Positions 1 to 10,443 of a stretch of DNA of 64,000 nucleotides are shown one piece after another. The position numbers and the translations under genes are program-made. The notes beneath the pieces were generated by a model. It was not told the DNA's origin. It was given only the letters and a program-made list of their open reading frames with translations, and did no database searches. Location of the stretch: NCBI GenBank assembly GCA_002077065.1, contig NAJO01000070.1, forward strand, positions 1 through 64,000, written 5' to 3'. Each line of letters begins with the position of its first letter. The first letter of the stretch is position 1. This DNA is from Cryoendolithus antarcticus. Lineage: Eukaryota; Ascomycota; Dothideomycetes; Cladosporiales; Cladosporiaceae.

Positions 1-1425
1 GGTCACTCGCAGGCTCCTGGTACCATCAGTGGCAAAGACGGCACCACCGAGATTCCCGCTGACATACGGCGCCGTACTTGGTGGAGCTTGTTCTGCCTCG
101 ACGCCTGGGGCAGCACTACCACTGGGAGGCCATCACTTGGGCGCACTGGACCTGGTATATCGGTACAGAGTCCTCGCGTCCCACAGCAACTCAACAACGC
201 ACAGTACATGGCGTCGCTAAAGCTATTGCCAATCATTCACAACATCACTTTCTGCAAGCTGGCTACTCGGATACAGGACACGCTGGCCGTGCAGACCATG
301 CTTCGCTTCAACGAGCTATTCAGCTTGGACGCAGAGCTTGTCAAGTGGCACGACGACTTACCACCCATACTACGTGCTGTTGCAGATGAGAACAGTATGC
401 AGCGCAGTGGCTCGAACTCCTATTCGAAGAGGATGCGCACACCATCATCGGCCACTAGTAGCATGCAGAACCCCTTCGACTTCGCTCAGCCGCCAGAGCG
501 AGACGCGATCAACTGCCCTGACTTCCTGAAGACGCCGCGAGCGATCATGCATTGGCGGTATCAAAACCTACGTATGCTGATGCACCGGCCGACTCTACTG
601 GCGACGACATTGCGGCGAGCACCGTACTCCTCGCTGACCGCTGAGGAGAAGGTAGCTGTTGCACGCTGCCGACTCATCGCTGATCAGTCCATCGCCGATA
701 TCGACGCCACTTGCGCACAAGAGCTCATCGCTGGCTGGAACGCCGTCTGGATGATGTTCCAAGCTGTCATGGTCCCGCTGGTCTCGCTCTTTGCACGCCT
801 ATCAGCGACATCGATATATGACAGTCCAGCCAACAACGACAGCACCACTGCACCAACTGGCAACGATGAAGACGAAGATAAGTGGCGTGCTCAGATCGAA
901 CAGGCTATGGCTTTCTTCGATCGCATGCGACCATGGTCGGTCGCCGCGAAGAAGAGCAAGGATGTCGTCGAACGCCTTTACGAAGCCAGCAAGCACATCA
1001 ACGACTACAACACTCAGCTACAACGTACTCAGACCTTCTCACAAGCAGGCTTCAGCCCGGCCAGCCAAGTGACTTCATTGGATTCGAGCATCTCGCGCTC
1101 GTTCGCCAGCCCAGGTCTCACCATCAGCATGCCACCGCCGATGCACTTCGACAACACACCGACACCCCTAGGCAACCACCCTGGTCTGAACGGCAACAAT
1201 GGCATGTGGGGCCTGTCGCCCAATGGTGAAGCAGCTATGAACTGCTTCTGGGACGACATGATGTGGGACACCTTCCCTTCGACCACGCTACAAGACGACT
1301 CCCTGGCAGGACCTCCGATGGGGGAGTTTGACTGGAACCTCCTTGGCGGTCAGGGGAACGACCCTAATCAGCCGGCGTGGGGCTACTGGCCGCAGGGTGG
1401 GCAGGAGCAGGGCATGAGTGCATGA
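1..1425 (+). CDS. Zn2Cys6 fungal-specific transcription factor, 3' part
   Basis: The frame is open from base 1 to the TGA at 1423-1425, so 474 C-terminal residues are visible and the 5' end lies outside the window. Near the start is RRRTWWSLFCLDAWGS followed by TGRPSLGR. This is the typical core of the fungal-specific transcription factor domain (middle homology region) that follows a Zn2Cys6 DNA-binding domain. A helical stretch with FDRMRPWSVAAKKSKDVVERLYE and a Gly/Asn/Pro-rich, tryptophan-containing tail follow, as in many binuclear-cluster activators. The Zn2Cys6 cluster itself is not in the window. The product is probably a nuclear transcription regulator; its targets cannot be inferred. 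An internal ATG at 211 should not be taken as the start, because conserved domain sequence precedes it. Confidence 0.85.
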   Translation, partial: GHSQAPGTISGKDGTTEIPADIRRRTWWSLFCLDAWGSTTTGRPSLGRTGPGISVQSPRVPQQLNNAQYMASLKLLPIIHNITFCKLATRIQDTLAVQTMLRFNELFSLDAELVKWHDDLPPILRAVADENSMQRSGSNSYSKRMRTPSSATSSMQNPFDFAQPPERDAINCPDFLKTPRAIMHWRYQNLRMLMHRPTLLATTLRRAPYSSLTAEEKVAVARCRLIADQSIADIDATCAQELIAGWNAVWMMFQAVMVPLVSLFARLSATSIYDSPANNDSTTAPTGNDEDEDKWRAQIEQAMAFFDRMRPWSVAAKKSKDVVERLYEASKHINDYNTQLQRTQTFSQAGFSPASQVTSLDSSISRSFASPGLTISMPPPMHFDNTPTPLGNHPGLNGNNGMWGLSPNGEAAMNCFWDDMMWDTFPSTTLQDDSLAGPPMGEFDWNLLGGQGNDPNQPAWGYWPQGGQEQGMSA

Positions 1426-4013
1426 GGACGATCAGTATCTGCCGAAGGGACCGAGCAAACGACGAACGCTAGCACAAGACGCCAGTGTGACGGAGGCACA
1501 GACGATACAATGCAGGGGGATGAGCTTTCATGCTTCAGGTGTGTAACGTACAGTATAGTATACCCGGACATATAGCTATGAGCATACAAAAGCGATCATT
1601 AGCGACACCTTACTACAGTTTCCGAAGTGTCACGCACTGGTGCAGACTCTGAATCGTACTCACCCCGCCGAGTCCGCCAAGCTGTCTTGTGTCGCTTAAC
1701 ATCACAAAGCTCCGTCCACTTCGCCGCAGAATTTACCCGCCGCAGCAACAGCGTGCAGCACCCCACATCTTTCCCCCAAATCTCCGCACCACATAAGTCG
1801 CAATAGCGCCGTCATCCACTATAGCAATTCGCCGTAATAGAAGTCCACAGGTGCGCCGCCTGAGTGAGCAGCAAAGTAGCGTCAGCATTACTCCTATAAC
1901 CCGCATGCAAACCACCACCTGACGTCTCCATCTCCCCACTTTACCCGGCCCACATCAGTGACATGTACCATCGTACCTTCGCTCCTGGATCAGGTACCGC
2001 TTGTGGCGCCGGAGGTACTCAATCCTGGTCTGGATCATTAGACTCCCTGCACCTCTGGTCATCATGCATGGGTGCATGCACTCCACAGCGCCCGTTCGCA
2101 CGTTTGTGGGCGCAAAGTCCGGGGTGCAGGCTACTGCAGGACATATTACTTGCAGGTCGCTAGTGGACATGTAGCGGTGATAGTATAGTTTTGCGCTCGG
2201 CTGGCTGCGTGACCACGGGGTTGCACAAATGGGCCAATGGCGGATTTGAGGGCCGTGGGGTAGGCGGGGATAGGGAAGGGCAGATTGCGGGGGGTCATCA
2301 GGTACGACTTGAGGCTGGTGCTGTGGAGATATGAGTCTGGACGCGCGGGTCGGCCTATGTGCTGGCGTCTACAGGCCGTCAATTGGCGTAGGCACGTGGT
2401 CGTGAAGATGTTTGCTTGCCGCAAGACAGGGTGATGATACTGTAATTGCAATATGATCTCGGTGCGAGGTGCATAAGACCGAAGTGGCCGACGACGGGAG
2501 GCTCTCATCAGGACCACGATGTCGTCGCTTGCGGCTCTACGCACTTCGACGAGCTACCATGCGAGGAGCTGCGCGAGGCCATGAGTGTAGAAGAGGCTTT
2601 CCTCGGCTCGCACTCCGGCATGAGGAGGAGGCTTAAGCTGAGGTGAGTGTTCGAAGGTGCATAGACGAACTTGGCGCTTGCAGCGGTTCGACTGACCGCA
2701 GGACCGACCGAAAGTACGTTCATCAGCCTAGCGCCTACTACTGAGTTGGCAAAGTGGTGGTCTGTCGCCACCGACCTGCTCGCCGCACATCGAGAGTAGG
2801 GAGCTGCCAGTGTAGGCGAATGTCTTATTCCCGAGCGGTGATGCGGCCCAGGAGTCCTCGTACGAATGCAGAGAACAACCAATGTTGGCCTGAGGTTGCC
2901 ACTCCATGCGTCATCTCCCTGATGCCATAGTATTTGTCGTGGCCTGAGCTTACTTGCCTGCTCATTGCGGCCGTGGGTGGTTTGCTGTCGTTCTCTCTAT
3001 CCTACGAGCAACCCAGCGAAGCCCGAATTTCGTTGGCATTGACCGTCAAGTCGCCGTGCCGAAGCCATGAACGCTCCATCCCTCCTGTTCCTTCCCTTTT
3101 GATCGTCTTTACATATCTCGCGGACGTAAAGCTCTGGCTGGCACCCGTAAGACGGAGCGTACCCGACAACAGAGATCGAAGCCAAAGGATGAGGAGAAAG
3201 AGCGTCCAGACACATAAGAAGAACGGGAACGTCCACCAGGGACTCGAATGTACCTGCATCTCGCCTCTGAGACACTGCGTACGGGTCCTTCAGCCTTTGG
3301 GACTCACTTACGTGTACCTCGTAGCAGCTGGCGCAGTCTTGATTTGAGGACTTTCGTCGCGATCGACTATCCGTATCACCAATACATTGAAGATAGTGAA
3401 TGTGTAGCAGTGAAAGTGATGAGGTAGCCTTCCAGGTTCACCCAGGGAAAAGATTTGAGTGTGCTGTATCTTTCTGTTCTCCTCCGCACACGATGACCGA
3501 GCCCTCGCTACTGCGCCGGGATCATTTGTGGCGGAAGCTGCTCGAGGTCACCAGTAGTTGTCCTGTGGTGTTGACAGAACTTCGGCTTCAGTGGCGATTG
3601 CCTGTCTTCCAGCCAGCTTCCCAAGCCTCACTCACGGTGTTCAAGTCCGCTCAGGTCTCTCGGGGCCACAGGTAGCGTGCAAGCCAGGCTGGGGACGTGT
3701 CACGCACATAACAGGTAGAGCTGCATGATTTGTCCTTGTATGTGCGGTCGAAAGTGATAATTTTTGTGACTGGTCTTGGCCGTTCTTTCCTTCGATACGC
3801 ACCATCGTACCTTCCTGTCGCTCCCGTAGCTCAACTTTAACTTGACTTCACCCCTTACTCTCACTAAGTAGTACGGGTTGGTCGCAGGTGATAGTCACTT
3901 ATTGGTGCCAGCTGATCTGCACTGGGCCTGATCCTCATGCATGTGAGACTTCTGCCCTTGGAGTCGTCTCCTCATGTCACGCGTTAGATCTCATCACTAG
4001 TCAATTTCCTCGC
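1426..4013. other. Intergenic stretch without a supported gene
   Basis: About 2.6 kb lies between the transcription factor and SDO1. Open frames on both strands are short, rich in Ser/Arg/Cys and not protein-like. One possible tiny spliced frame at 2581-2744 is treated under findings. No tRNA, repeat or transposon signal was recognised. Confidence 0.6.
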
Positions 4014-4970
4014 TCAATCCGCTTCGTGCGTCACAGCCGTGTCCAACACCTCAGCCCGCGCCCTTCCCTTCGTCTGCCCGTCAAGGAACTCCCCGAGTAA
4101 CTTATAGTTGCCAGGCTCCACAAATCCAATGCACTCCCACTCCTCACCCCCCACGTCTTGAGTCTCGATCTGCTCAACAAATGAAAGGATTTTGTCTTTG
4201 ACCGTCCCTGTGGCGGGCGCGTCACCATCCGCAGAGGGTGCAGATTTCACGGCCTGCTTCAACATAGCAGTTGCGCAAGTGATACGAAGTCGCATTCGTG
4301 CTCGAGCGACAGGGATTGGCTGATGCGATATGAGTGCCCGCATGGCGTCCAGGGCTTGAGATTTGGCTGACTTCGTGGTCGTGACGCCCGTCCAGATCGG
4401 TTTCGGCTTGGCTGCCTCTTTAGCTTCCGTCTCTCCAGCATCTCCATTGGGCGTACTGCTGCCAGTGTTGGCACTTTGCTCTCTGCTCTTCCCCTCATCC
4501 TTGCCTGCATGTCGTCCGGCATGCCCACCTTGCGATTGCAGCTGCTCAAGCGCTTTCTCGATCATGCCAGTAGTGTAGACTCGTTTCGTTTTCGGCTCAA
4601 CCAATCGTCCAGCAACGATCTCTAGCACCTCTCGATGCACTCGCTCAAGTTCCTGTGCTCTTTCCTTCTCACCCACTTGTAGCTCGCCTTTCTGCAAGAT
4701 CTCCATCACAACCTCGTCCCTCTTGAACCCTTTGCCAAACGCCTTCTCAATCTCGGCATTGGGCGCCACTTGACCTTTCGAGACGTTGAGGAACACATTT
4801 GGAATTTGAAGGACATTGTCGAGATCTGTTTCGTGACCGGCACGGTACGCCTGGACGGTGTTCTTGTAGCAGGCGATTTCGAATCGCTTCTTGCCTTTCT
4901 TGAGGCGGACTAGCGAGACATTTGTCAGGCGAATCTGGTTCGAGGGCTGATTTATCTGGGCGGCGGGCAT
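4014..4970 (-). CDS. SDO1: Ribosome maturation protein SBDS/Sdo1
   Basis: Single-exon gene of 318 residues, ATG at 4970, TGA at 4014. Residues about 12-105 match the SBDS N-terminal (FYSH) domain, including VFLNVSKGQVA near 59-69. Residues 106-145 and 195-235 form the helical second domain, with YTTGMIEKALEQL and IPVARARMRLRI. The C-terminal part contains EWECIGFVEPGNYKLLGEFL. SBDS works with the GTPase Efl1 to release Tif6/eIF6 from nascent 60S subunits in the cytoplasm. The protein is longer than the roughly 250 residues usual for the family. The extra length is mainly a low-complexity Gly/Glu/Lys/Ala-rich insert at about 147-193 and a short insert near 245-256, both inside or between domains. 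It is divergent from the carboxypeptidase gene at 5360, with 389 bp between the starts. Confidence 0.93.
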   Translation of the reverse strand: MPAAQINQPSNQIRLTNVSLVRLKKGKKRFEIACYKNTVQAYRAGHETDLDNVLQIPNVFLNVSKGQVAPNAEIEKAFGKGFKRDEVVMEILQKGELQVGEKERAQELERVHREVLEIVAGRLVEPKTKRVYTTGMIEKALEQLQSQGGHAGRHAGKDEGKSREQSANTGSSTPNGDAGETEAKEAAKPKPIWTGVTTTKSAKSQALDAMRALISHQPIPVARARMRLRITCATAMLKQAVKSAPSADGDAPATGTVKDKILSFVEQIETQDVGGEEWECIGFVEPGNYKLLGEFLDGQTKGRARAEVLDTAVTHEAD

Positions 4971-5359
4971 GATCGCGGCTTGCCCGTAGGGTATGAAATA
5001 AGAGCAGGATGTTATGTGCTAGCACAGCGATGCGGTGATATATTTCCAAGCATGACTCGGGATGGCTCACTTGATGACGAGATGCACGTGACGTGGAGCT
5101 AGGTCCTGCCTAATCGGCTTATCGCGCTGGTTGCTGTGGAGGCGGGTGAGCTACCCGCTGGTCATGAAGTCAACGCCGACTCGTTGCCATTGCTGCCGCC
5201 TGCTTGTCTCAGGCTCACTCTCTCCCTCTCTTCATCACGACCAATAATTCCATCGACCAGACCCTCATTGACAGTCATTGTGAGTTGAAGAGCTATCCCC
5301 GGGAGCATCTCATTTGGTTGCTCGTCACCTCGAGCTCCGCTCACTAACAGATACATCAG
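4971..5359. promoter_or_regulatory. Divergent promoter region SDO1 / carboxypeptidase Y
   Basis: 389 bp between two divergent start codons must hold both promoters. No clear TATA box or recognisable operator was seen. A CT-rich tract at about 5195-5240 lies upstream of the carboxypeptidase start, as is common in fungal leaders. Confidence 0.5.
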
Positions 5360-7015
5360 ATGAAGGTCGCATCAGCACTGCTCTTCGGAGCTGCCGCTGC
5401 ATCAGTAACACCACCGCAGCAGGTCCTGCAAGCACCCCAGGTCATCCAGGATGCTTTCAAGTCCGCCGCCGGTAAGGCTGCGGGGAGCAAGCCGCTCAAG
5501 TACTTGCAGCACGAGCTGAAGCATCTCACTGAAGAGGCACGGCAGTCATGGGATGAGGTGGCAATGATGTTTCCCGAGGAGATGAGCAAAGCTTCCTTCA
5601 TCAGTTCGCCGAAGCCTCACGTCAAGAAGGCTCACTCGACTTGGGATTACCATACTTCAGGCAAGGACATCCAGGATGTCTGGGTGACGAACAGCGAGGG
5701 CGTGAAGGAGCGCGAGCTGGACGGTGATCTTGAAGCGTTCAAGCTTCGCACCAAGAAGGTCGACCCAGCCAAGCTGGGCGTGGATAAGGTCAAGCAATTC
5801 AGTGGCTACCTCGACAATGAGGAGGATGACAAGCACCTGTTCTACTGGTTCTTTGAATCTCGCAACGACCCAAAGAACGATCCGGTGGTCCTTTGGCTGA
5901 ACGGCGGCCCAGGATGCTCGTCGTTGACTGGACTCTTCATGGAGCTCGGTCCTTCATCGATCACGAAGAAGGGCGAGGTCAAGTACAACCCCCAGTCCTG
6001 GAACGCCAACGCCTCCGTCATCTTTCTTGACCAGCCTGTGAACGTCGGCTACTCTTACTCCGGCTCCAGCGTGTCCAACACTATCGCAGCCGGCAAAGAT
6101 GTCTACGCATTGCTCACGCTCTTCTTCAAGCAATTCCCGCAATACGCCACCCAGCCATTCCACATCTCAGGCGAATCCTATGCTGGCCACTACATCCCGG
6201 TCTTTGCCTCCGAGATTCTCTCGCACAAGAAACGCAACATCAACCTCCAATCCGTCTTGATTGGCAACGGTCTCACCGATGGCTTGACCCAGTACCCACT
6301 GTACCGTCCGATGGCTTGTGGTGACGGAGGCTGGCCAGCCGTCCTCTCGGAGACCGAGTGCCAGTCGATGGACAACGCTCTTCCCCGCTGTCTCTCCCTG
6401 ATCGAGTCCTGCTACAACAGCGAGTCCGTCTGGTCTTGCGTGCCTGCCAGCATCTACTGCAACAACGCTATCATTGGTCCTTACCAGAAGACCGGCCGCA
6501 ACCCCTATGATGTCCGCCGCGACTGCAAGGGCAGCAACTTGTGCTACGACGAGTTGGACTGGATTTCGGAGTACCTTAACCGCAAGGATGTCATGGACGC
6601 GCTCGGCGTAGAAGTCAGCAAGTACGATTCATGCAACTTCGACATCAACCGCAACTTCCTGTTCGCCGGTGACTGGATGCAGCCGTTCCACCGTCTCGTC
6701 CCAGGTATCCTCTCTCAGATCCCAGTGTTGATCTACGCTGGCGATGCGGATTTCATCTGCAACTGGCTCGGCAACAATGCCTGGACCAACGCGCTCGAGT
6801 GGCCCGGACAGAAGGCGTTCCAGAAGGCTACCATGGTGGACCTCGAGTTGGAGCTCTACGGCGAGAAGGGAAAGAACATCGGCGCTGTCAAGTCTGCGGG
6901 TAACTTCACATTCATGAGACTACATGCTGGTGGGCATATGGTGCCTTACGATCAGCCGGTCGCGAGCTTGGAGTTCCTCAACAGATGGTTGTCTGGAGAG
7001 TGGTTTGGCCCGTAG
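5360..7015 (+). CDS. cpyA: Vacuolar serine carboxypeptidase Y
   Basis: Intronless gene of 551 residues. An N-terminal hydrophobic signal (about 1-17) is followed by a propeptide-like region and then the peptidase S10 domain. Family hallmarks are [10 protein letters not shown] near 179-188, the nucleophile motif GESYAGHY with Ser273, the Asp motif [14 protein letters not shown] starting near 459, and the His motif [12 protein letters not shown] with His526. The FICNWLGN stretch and overall length match carboxypeptidase Y of yeast and Aspergillus CpyA rather than secreted S10 enzymes. Carboxypeptidase Y removes C-terminal residues from peptides in the vacuole after proteolytic activation. Cysteines in 310-400 are consistent with its conserved disulfides. 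The start is the first ATG, directly before the signal peptide. Confidence 0.95.
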   Translation: MKVASALLFGAAAASVTPPQQVLQAPQVIQDAFKSAAGKAAGSKPLKYLQHELKHLTEEARQSWDEVAMMFPEEMSKASFISSPKPHVKKAHSTWDYHTSGKDIQDVWVTNSEGVKERELDGDLEAFKLRTKKVDPAKLGVDKVKQFSGYLDNEEDDKHLFYWFFESRNDPKNDPVVLWLNGGPGCSSLTGLFMELGPSSITKKGEVKYNPQSWNANASVIFLDQPVNVGYSYSGSSVSNTIAAGKDVYALLTLFFKQFPQYATQPFHISGESYAGHYIPVFASEILSHKKRNINLQSVLIGNGLTDGLTQYPLYRPMACGDGGWPAVLSETECQSMDNALPRCLSLIESCYNSESVWSCVPASIYCNNAIIGPYQKTGRNPYDVRRDCKGSNLCYDELDWISEYLNRKDVMDALGVEVSKYDSCNFDINRNFLFAGDWMQPFHRLVPGILSQIPVLIYAGDADFICNWLGNNAWTNALEWPGQKAFQKATMVDLELELYGEKGKNIGAVKSAGNFTFMRLHAGGHMVPYDQPVASLEFLNRWLSGEWFGP

Positions 7016-7587
7016 GTAAATGGGCTTCTCCAAGATGCTGAGCTACCGGTAGCGCTGCTATTGATCTAGCCACGTCAGCGAAGCCTTGCATTGCTACCTT
7101 CGTGAGATGCTCAGCTCAGGTCAACGCAACAATACGCACAAGTAGATCATGGACTTCTGCGACTGTCGAGCCTAGGAACACTTTTGGGGCAAGCAGCGCA
7201 GATCATGTAGCATGAATTTATGAAGCTTTGCATCCGTCATCTCTCCAAACTGTGGATGTTCCGATGCGCCCGTGACGTGCGCGCACCAATAGCTGAAGGA
7301 GTCCCGTATACCTTTGTTGGCGATATCGATGCACTGCGATCTGGTACCTGCATAGCGGGGTGCGATCTCATCGGACTCCGCATCAACACATGACGATTGC
7401 AGTATGATGATTTCGTGACGACATGACGACGAGAATGTTAGAGAACAGATGACCAGAGATGACTTCAGGTGCGTTGTTGTGATTGCTGCGAATATTTCTT
7501 TCTACGCCATTTCTCTTTAGTACCTCAAACAAACCTCCGCCTTCCAAACCAGCATCCAAACTAGCAATCCAAACCAGACTAGCTAAG
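7016..7587. other. Intergenic region with likely terminator and leader
   Basis: 572 bp between carboxypeptidase Y and the small gene at 7588. No supported coding sequence. An ATG at 7483 is in frame with the downstream gene and open to it, so part of this stretch could be an alternative N-terminus, though it reads like leader sequence. Confidence 0.5.
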
Positions 7588-8190
7588 ATGTCTAACCCTG
7601 CCTCCGACTCCGTTCCCACGGGGACTAGCACCACCGGCAAAACAACCAGCACGCCAGGTGGAGGTGGCTCTGCGTCTCGCAACTCAGCAGCGGTGGCAGG
7701 TCAGGGCGAGTTCTCGTCCAAGCGCGAGCGTGATGAGCCCATCAGCACAGGTGGCGTAAGTGACTGGCCTTCGCATACCCACTAGACCAACATATCCTAA
7801 CAAGGAAAATAGCACCAACCCGGCAAACTACTCGGTAACGACGCAATCCCCGAATTCAACGCCAAAGTCCTCCCCGCCGGCTCAGCACCCGCAGACAAGA
7901 CCTTCAAGCCAAATCCCACGGACGAGGCACCAGCAAACCAAGATGCAGGTCAGGGTGCAACGTCAGCGGCTGACACGATAGGCGGTGCGACCTCAGCGGA
8001 TGTGCATACCGGTCTCGGACACCCAGGTCAGGGCCAGTCGAGCAAGGAGCTGCGCGACGGTGGCGCAAGCGGAGGGAATGAGGGATTGACGACGACGACT
8101 GAGAGAGGTGCGGTTGGTGGGAGTAATGCGGATGTGAGCGAGAGGCAGGAGAAGAGCGCTACTGATGAGGAACCCGTGAAGCTTACCTAG
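7588..8190 (+). CDS. Small conserved fungal protein, two exons, function unknown
   Basis: Exon 1 is 7588-7755 and exon 2 is 7813-8190. They are joined by a 57-nt intron with donor GTAAGT and an acceptor AAATAG preceded by a CCTAAC branch-like site. The spliced frame gives 181 residues. The N-terminal 50 residues are Ser/Thr/Gly-rich. Exon 2 opens with HQPGKLLGNDAIPEF, which I recall as a conserved feature of small uncharacterised ascomycete proteins, followed by APADKTFKPNPT. The remainder is disordered and Gly/Ala/Glu-rich. No signal peptide, membrane segment or known domain is visible. It converges on RCM1 with only 110 bp between stop codons. The in-frame ATG at 7483 is an alternative start; 7588 is preferred because the sequence before it is not protein-like. 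Confidence 0.75.
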
Positions 8191-8300
8191 AGGTGCAGAG
8201 TAGCCACGAAGAGTGGATGTGCAAATCTAGAAGTGCCAATTGGTGTGATCTCTACAGCAAGCGTAGCCTTCAAGCTGCACCGGGATTTCGTGATCTTCGC

Positions 8301-10086
8301 TTAGTCGCTTTCGAATCCATTCCAATCGTCCTCGTCCATAGCAGGCTCGTTCGAGGTCTTATGGCTGTCAGTTGTGCCGTTGCTATCTGATGTTCGACTC
8401 GAAGGGGTAGGACCACGCACAAAACCAGCTACGAAGAAGCCCATGGTCCCTTCGTCTCCGTCCTTATCGCAGCGGATGCAAGCTTGAGCAATCGACTCAG
8501 CGTCCACATTAGCGATGCCTTCGACGTCATCAGATCCAGCCTCCTCTGCCTCAAGCACAGCAAGGCTGTCTTCGACGGCTTTGGGGTCTCCCCGTCTATG
8601 CCACCGCTTCATGCCATCGACCTGCTCATTTCGTTGCAGCACGCGCCAGCCAGCTGTTTGAATCTCGGGCGATGCTAGTGCTCGCAGTACCACCATCTCA
8701 TTTTCTTCGGCGTGTATGGAGCAAGTCGAGTAGCTGATACGCTCTGCTGAGGTGAACCTCATAGCGTGCTTCAGGAGTCGCAGCTGGAAGTCTGCGAGAG
8801 CCGTCAAGCGAGTTTGCAGCTCGGCGTCCGAGGATCCGTCAATCTCGGGCTGCTCTTCGTCGGCGATGTCGATCGACGCATCTGGACTTACTACCTGTGC
8901 TGGAGGCGCCATAACAGGGGTCGCTGTTGCTCGTTTGCGCTTCTTGCCCTTCTTGATATTCGGATCCATTACAGTGACGCTCGGAAGGTGCACTACGATC
9001 CTTCCTTCGTCTCTGCTCACAATTCCACTGCCCGAGCAACTCGGGTCGAGTAAAAGATGCTTGACATTTGCGTATTCTTTCGCATCAGGGCGAAGCTTGA
9101 GGAAATTTTGCTCACCTTTCAACTCAATGACACCATGCGGATCCGCGAGCCTTGTCATTTTCTCGAGTGTTTTCGAGCGAAGTGAGTCTTTCTCGCATGC
9201 GTAGACAGTCCCGTTGGCAGAGCCCGAGCGCTCGTACATGATAGCTGCTGCATGCGTCGTCTTATTACCCGGCGCTGCACAAGCATCGATCACATCGCCA
9301 TCCTGGGGGTCAAGCAAATAGGCAGGGAAGCACGATGCCTTGTCCTGGAATATCAGCTTACCCTCGCGGTAAGCGGCGAGATTACCCGCGCCAGCATTGA
9401 CAGGGATTGCAAGTAGATTTGGCACATGGTCGTCCACGTAGATTAGCTTCGCCTTCGAATTTCCAAGGTCGTTGACAGACTTGACTTTTTCAAACCCAGC
9501 GAACGTGGTCTTGAGCTGCTCTTCCAGAGTCGTCCTAAGCGTATTGATCCGAATCCAGCGTGGATGGAACGGTTTCGTCGTAGAATTGACTTCTTCGCCT
9601 TGCGCGTCGGCCAACGCGGCACCAGTCTCGTCGATAGACGCGCGCAGTAAGTCCAGCGTCGCGAATCCTCGTCGTAGCCTCGCTTTGGTCAGCTCAGCAC
9701 TAAGCCTTGCTTTATGCGCAGCGATACGCGAGTGCAGTCCATGCGTGGCCGGCAAAGCGATGCCCTTCTTCGAGAGCAGTAGATCATGCGTCAGTACTAA
9801 TGCAAGCGTGGGTGAAAGCTACCATTTCCGAATCAGCTCATGATCGATTCAAATCTTCGATGAGATTGAAATAGTTTTTACTTACCTGTTTCTCCCGCCC
9901 CAAGATCCCACTCCTCTCGACAACCTCAGACAACACTTCGCTCCATTTCGCCGCCTCGCTCGTCAGAGCAAAGAGCGTCTTCTTATCACTCTTCCATTCC
10001 TTCTTGCCGAAGACCTCGTTCTTCAGCGAAGTCTTACCTTTGCCTACCGTGTTCAGGATGACCGCAGCCTCATGATACAGAGACAT
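8301..10086 (-). CDS. RCM1: 25S rRNA cytosine-C5 methyltransferase (Rcm1/NSUN5 type)
   Basis: Two exons, 10086-9886 and 9818-8301, joined by a 67-nt intron (donor GTAAGT, acceptor GGTAG) to give 572 residues. Exon 1 carries the N-terminal helix with LYHEAA. Exon 2 resumes with LSPTLALVLTHDLLLSKKGI, as expected for NSUN5-like proteins. The Rossmann methyltransferase core shows DACAAPGNKTTHAAA (SAM-binding motif I), LLLDPSCSGSG (motif IV, TCTP-like catalytic Cys region replaced by PSCSGSG) and SYSTCSIHAEENE with the catalytic cysteine. These are features of NOL1/NOP2/Sun RNA m5C methyltransferases. The yeast homologue methylates a single cytosine in 25S rRNA in the nucleolus. An acidic, low-complexity insert (VVSPDASIDIADEEQPEIDG) lies between motifs. 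PAN3 lies 357 bp upstream on the same strand. Confidence 0.92.
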
Positions 10087-10443
10087 CAGGGCAGTGAATC
10101 AATTAAATTGGGCAGGAGAAAGTGAGGTTTCCTAAGAGCTGGACTGATGAATGGTCGACCGTAGATATAGCGCCAAGACATTGACTCCTCAAGGGCTCTT
10201 CATTGTGGAGAGCTCGATCACAGCAAGACCTGGGATTGCAGTAATATTGATTGTTGATTTGCTGTCTAGGTCTGTCTCATCATCTACTCCACAGGCAGAT
10301 TGTTTACCCAACTGGCGCACTCCGCCTTCTTACTGCGATCGCTGCACCCTCAAGCGGCTCGCAACTCCCTCTCATTCCGTGCATGGATATGCCGGGTTGT
10401 GTAGCTTCCAGTCTTCTTCCGCTGGCGTTCCAGCTCAGCACTC
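10087..10443. promoter_or_regulatory. Intergenic: RCM1 promoter and PAN3 3' end
   Basis: 357 bp between the PAN3 stop and the RCM1 start on the same strand. No coding sequence was recognised and no clear promoter motif was identified. Confidence 0.45.

Noticed and set aside
3002..3259. Minus frame with a hydrophobic segment (WWTFPFFLCVWTLFLLILWL)
   Set aside because: One hydrophobic run in an 85-residue frame, no start context or splice partners, and overlapping frames of equal quality.
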